Shown one piece after another: positions 18,417 to 21,559 of a stretch of 21,559 nucleotides of DNA. The stretch is from positions 170,941 through 192,499 of the forward strand of contig WELA01010281.1 of NCBI GenBank assembly GCA_009602735.1. Reading direction: 5' to 3'. The translations under genes and the position numbers were made by a program. Under the pieces are notes generated by a model. The model saw only the letters and a program-made list of their open reading frames with translations. It searched no databases and was not told the DNA's origin. Position 1 is the first letter of the stretch. Each line of letters begins with the position of its first letter. This DNA comes from Mesotaenium endlicherianum (taxonomy: Eukaryota > Streptophyta > Zygnematophyceae > Zygnematales > Mesotaeniaceae).

Positions 18417-19877
18417 GAGGATGCTAGAGATAGTGAGTCGTCACTAGCTGCCCTCGTAGCAGGTGTTATGGGTCCTACTGAACTGGATTCACTAGGCATG
18501 CCTGACAACCAGATAAAGGAGACCATCAGCAATATAGACGTCCAGAGAGTGCACATTTTGGATGCTCTTGTTCCACCTGATGTCCAACATTTCTTTGCTA
18601 AGTCAGGAGAACAATGCGAAAGTCATGAAAAGACAGTCCCCCCTATCCTACTGCATTGCATGATTGCAGGTAGGAAGGTGAGTACATTTGTTGACGGAGG
18701 GGCGTCACATACTTTTATCCACAAGGACTTAGTTAAGCGGCTAAGGCTGTCTATTGTCGCCCAAGGGAATAGAAAAATATTCCTTGGAGATGCCTCAAGT
18801 ATCCCGGGAGGAGTTATAACCAAGCCTATTGAGGTCCAGTTAGGTTCTGGCATTGCAGTTCTAACAGAAACGCTTACATTTGAGGTACTCAACACTGGCT
18901 TTTATGATCTCGTGCTAGGCAGGTCCTGGCTTAATCGACATCAAGCTGAAGTGTGTTGGAGCAGAGGTACAGTTAAAGTGAGAGGAGCCAGTGATGGGCA
19001 GACTCACTTGTCACCCACCAGTGCTCTTCCTCTTGTCCTGTGTGGATGGCAAATGAAGGAAAAGAAGAGGCTTCCAGAAGGATGCAAGTTGCTGAATGCA
19101 ATGGAGTTCGTCAAAAGTTGGAACCAGAAGGAAGACAAAATGTTCTGTCTGCTGCTAAGAGAGGTACCTCCTCAACCTGAAGAAGTGGTTGAGAAAAAGG
19201 TAAGCCCTCCGGAGCACCCTACTGCTGCAAAAATTGTTGCTCAGTACACTGATGTATTTAATATGCCTCCAGGACTACCCCCTAAGAGGGAAGTAGATCA
19301 TAGGATTGATTTATTACCTGGTAGTCAGCCACCCTGGCAACGCACGTATGGCTTGTCTTATGTGGAGAGCGAGGAGTTGAAAACACAGATTGCAGAGCTT
19401 GAGGAAAATGGTTATATTTCTCCCAGTAAATCACCGTACGGCGCACCCATCCTATTTGTTAAGAAAAAGGATGGCAGTATGCGAATGTGTGTTGATTACA
19501 GAGCCCTGAACAAAATTACAGTAAAGAACAAGTATGCTTTACCCACCATCAAGGACTTGCTTGATACCCTGTCTGGTGCTAAGGTGTTCAGTAAGATAGA
19601 TCTCAAGAGTGGTTATCATCAAATTAGAATCGCTGAGGGGGATGAACACAAGACTGCCTTCCGCACACGTTATGGACACTATGAGTTCAACGTGATGCCA
19701 TTTGGACTGACTAATGCTCCTGCCACCTTCATGGGTGCTATGAATGACATTTTCAGACCTTATTTGGATAAGTCTGTGCAAGTTTTCCTGGATGATATTT
19801 TAATTTTCTCTAAAGATGAAGCTCAGCACACTGAACACTTAAAGACTATTCTAGACATTCTGCAGTAAAATCACTAA
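18376..19877 (+). pseudogene. pol: aspartic protease and reverse transcriptase
   Basis: The pol frame is open from the gag overlap to a TAA at 19866-19868. The protease has [11 protein letters not shown] with its Asp codon at 18693; plant Ty3/gypsy proteases often use DGG or DSG here. [14 protein letters not shown] is the downstream protease motif. The RT follows: [70 protein letters not shown] and the catalytic FLDDILIFS (Asp codons 19791 and 19794). Two in-frame stops at 19866 and 19875 cut the RT from its connection domain, which resumes with YAKMSKCDF. Apart from these, the protease and RT regions look complete. This is the best-preserved part of the + element. Confidence 0.9.
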
Positions 19878-20669
19878 TATGCCAAAATGAGCAAGTGTGA
19901 TTTCTTTAAGGAAAGTATTGAATTCTTAGGCCACGTTGTCAGTATAGAGGGCATCAGTGTGGATATTAAGAAAGTCCAGACCATAAGGGACTGGCCAATA
20001 CCACAGTCTGTCTCTGAAGTTAGATCCTTCCTCGGGTTGGCTAACTACTATAGGAGATTTATTGAGAATTATTCCACAAAGGCCAGTAAACTGACTGACC
20101 TTACTAAGAAAGACATTGGGTATGTGTGGGGGGAAGAGCAGCAGGCTGCCTTCCAAACCCTTAAAGATGCTCTTTGTTTTGCCCCAGTGCTGCCGTGTAT
20201 GACCCCAGCAAACCTGTGCAGGTGGTTACTGATGCCTCTGACTTTGCCATGGGTGCTATTTTGTTGCAGCCTGCCAACAAAACCACAAAGGATGGTAAGG
20301 TACGGCAGGAGTGGCATCCGGTGTTGTATGAGTCTATGAAATTTAATCTAGCGGAGATTAATTACTCAGTGCATGATAAAGAGCTGCTAGCTATCATTCA
20401 TGTACTCAAACAGTGGAGAGCATACTTACATGGTAAAGCTTTTAAGGTGATTACAGATCATCTAGCTCTGACCCACTTTCAGAAGAAGTCCAAGCTGTCG
20501 AGGAGGGAGAACCGCTGGAGCCAGATGCTGGAGCAGTTCCAAGTCTAGATCGACTACAAACCAGGGAAGTTGAATCCTGCTGATGCACTCTCTAGAAGAC
20601 CTGACTTGCAAGAAAGGAGCTTTAGTCAGCATGCTGTAGATAAAGCCCTGTGTGCACTCACTTCACTAT
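19878..20669 (+). pseudogene. pol: RT connection and RNase H (frameshifted)
   Basis: The frame resumes after the second stop with [19 protein letters not shown] and [20 protein letters not shown], standard for the RT thumb/connection. A one-base deletion near 20.19 kb moves the RNase H into another frame: [16 protein letters not shown] (Asp at 20231), YSVHDKELLAIIHVLKQWR (Glu) and VITDHLALTHFQ (Asp). These are the normal acidic residues that degrade the RNA strand during reverse transcription. A TAG at 20546-20548 (after FQV) interrupts IDYKPGKLNPADALSRRPD, the usual end of RNase H. Another stop and a frame change near 20.67 kb separate it from integrase. Confidence 0.87.
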
Positions 20670-21559
20670 AGGTGAAAAAGTCCTTGAACAACTTTGGAAA
20701 ACCTACCTTTCTGACCCAACATTTGAGCCCAGCCCCACTACTGGTATGTGTCGTGCTACTACACTCAGGTATAAGCTTAAGGAAGGGGTCTGGGGGACTG
20801 AAACCACTTCAGGCAGGTTGAAGCTGGTCATTCCTGATAATTTGGAAATAAGGTCTCTATTACTGAGTCAAGCTCATGACAGTCTCCTGGGTGGACATTT
20901 GGGGCAGGCCAAAACTGTTGGCAAACTGGCACAACATTATCATTGGGAGGGGTTACCCCTAGAGGTCTTGAAATATGTCAAATCTTGTGACCAGTGTCAG
21001 AGAAATAAGTCTCGGCACACACCACCCGGAGGTCTCTTGCAACCGCTGCCCATCCCAGCTGGACGCTGGGAAACTATATCCATGGTCTGGGTGGTCTCAC
21101 TACCAAGAATTGCCAATGGGCATGATTCCATGCTGGTAGTCGTGGATAATTTGACATTTTTATCCCCACAACTATTAAAGTGACTGCACTCGAAACAGCG
21201 AAGCAGTTCTACAACCATGTAGTATGCCAACATGGGCTCCCTTCTAATATCATCTCAAACAGAGACTCAAAATTTACCTCTAAGTTCTAGAGAGCTTTAA
21301 TGGGGTTAACGGGAGTCAAACAGCTTCTCAGCACAGCAGACCACCCTCAAACTGATGGGCAGATTGAAAGAACTAACCGAGTTCTGCAGGAGGTGCTGAG
21401 AGCATATATTAACCAAAATCAAGATAATTGGGATGACCTGTTGCCTCAAATTCAGTTTGCGGTCAACAGTGCGGTGCACACGTCAACGGGCAAGACTCCT
21501 TTTGAACTCAGCCTCGGTAGAGTCCCTAAGTCTCCTTTAGATGTACTGGGGGAGTCTTT
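20670..21559 (+). pseudogene. pol: integrase, catalytically dead, cut by the window end
   Basis: The zinc-binding domain is intact: His codons at 20875 and 20896, Cys codons at 20986 and 20995 (H-X6-H-X29-C-X2-C). The first catalytic Asp is replaced by Val (SMVWVV, codon 21085-21087). About ten bases are missing near 21.15 kb relative to the - copy, causing a frameshift and a TGA at 21181-21183. The second Asp is replaced by Asn (IISNRD, codon 21258-21260). A TAG lies at 21288-21290 where the - copy has Trp. The Glu region (DGQIERTNR) is kept. The window ends before the chromodomain. Confidence 0.9.

Larger units (their letters stand above)
16129..21559 (+). mobile_element. Ty3/gypsy chromovirus, family A, 5' part (+ strand, cut by window end)
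   Basis: Order: 5' LTR (16129-16848), PBS, gag, protease, RT, RNase H, integrase. PR-RT-RH-IN order defines Ty3/gypsy. Its LTR and integrase DNA match the - strand element closely, so both are one family. It is inserted antisense in that element's integrase. The 5 bp before the LTR (16124-16128, ACTGG) is the expected target-site duplication, to be found again after its 3' LTR outside the window. Many stops and shifts mark it as non-autonomous. Confidence 0.92.

Overview
The window is eukaryotic nuclear DNA, most likely from a streptophyte alga or early-diverging land plant. The reasons are multi-exon genes with GT-AG introns, a plant-type SEN1-like helicase, a plant Root_cap-domain protein, and Ty3/gypsy chromoviruses primed by initiator tRNA-Met. 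A charophyte such as Chara is my best guess from the style of the genes and elements; this is inference and nothing in the window proves it.

Left part (1-8.5 kb), gene region. A (CT)n microsatellite opens the window. The 3' half of a SEN1/UPF1-family helicase gene lies on the + strand (four well-supported exons, 159-2623), with two further candidate exons (3827-3997 and 4708-4987) separated by an intron carrying two G-quadruplex-like tracts. A complete four-exon gene lies convergently on the - strand (8336-6354). It encodes a secreted protein of 394 residues: signal peptide, a PAN/apple-like cysteine module, then a vWD-like/Root_cap region.

Middle (8.5-12.06 kb), gene-poor. It holds degenerate and clean ~43-44 bp tandem repeats, an AT-rich LTR-like segment, a short unexplained coding-like stretch, and the chromodomain end of an old chromovirus.

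Right part (12.06-21.56 kb), nested retrotransposons. A - strand Ty3/gypsy element of family A (3' LTR 12061-12779, polypurine tract, a third ORF downstream of pol, and an integrase with chromodomain) appears to have landed in the older chromovirus. A second family-A element, on the + strand (5' LTR 16129-16848, PBS, gag, protease, RT, RNase H, integrase, cut by the window end), appears inserted antisense into the integrase zinc-finger codons of the first. Because the two copies are truncated at complementary places, together they show nearly the whole family layout: LTR-PBS-gag-(-1 shift)-PR-RT-RH-IN-chromodomain-ORF3-PPT-LTR. The + copy is dead (several stops, frameshifts, lost integrase aspartates), while the - copy's integrase catalytic core is intact.

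Most notable: a near-textbook -1 frameshift signal at the gag-pol overlap (18375-18416), the uncharacterised ORF3 (12892-14570), and an LTR core much more conserved between the two copies than the LTR ends.
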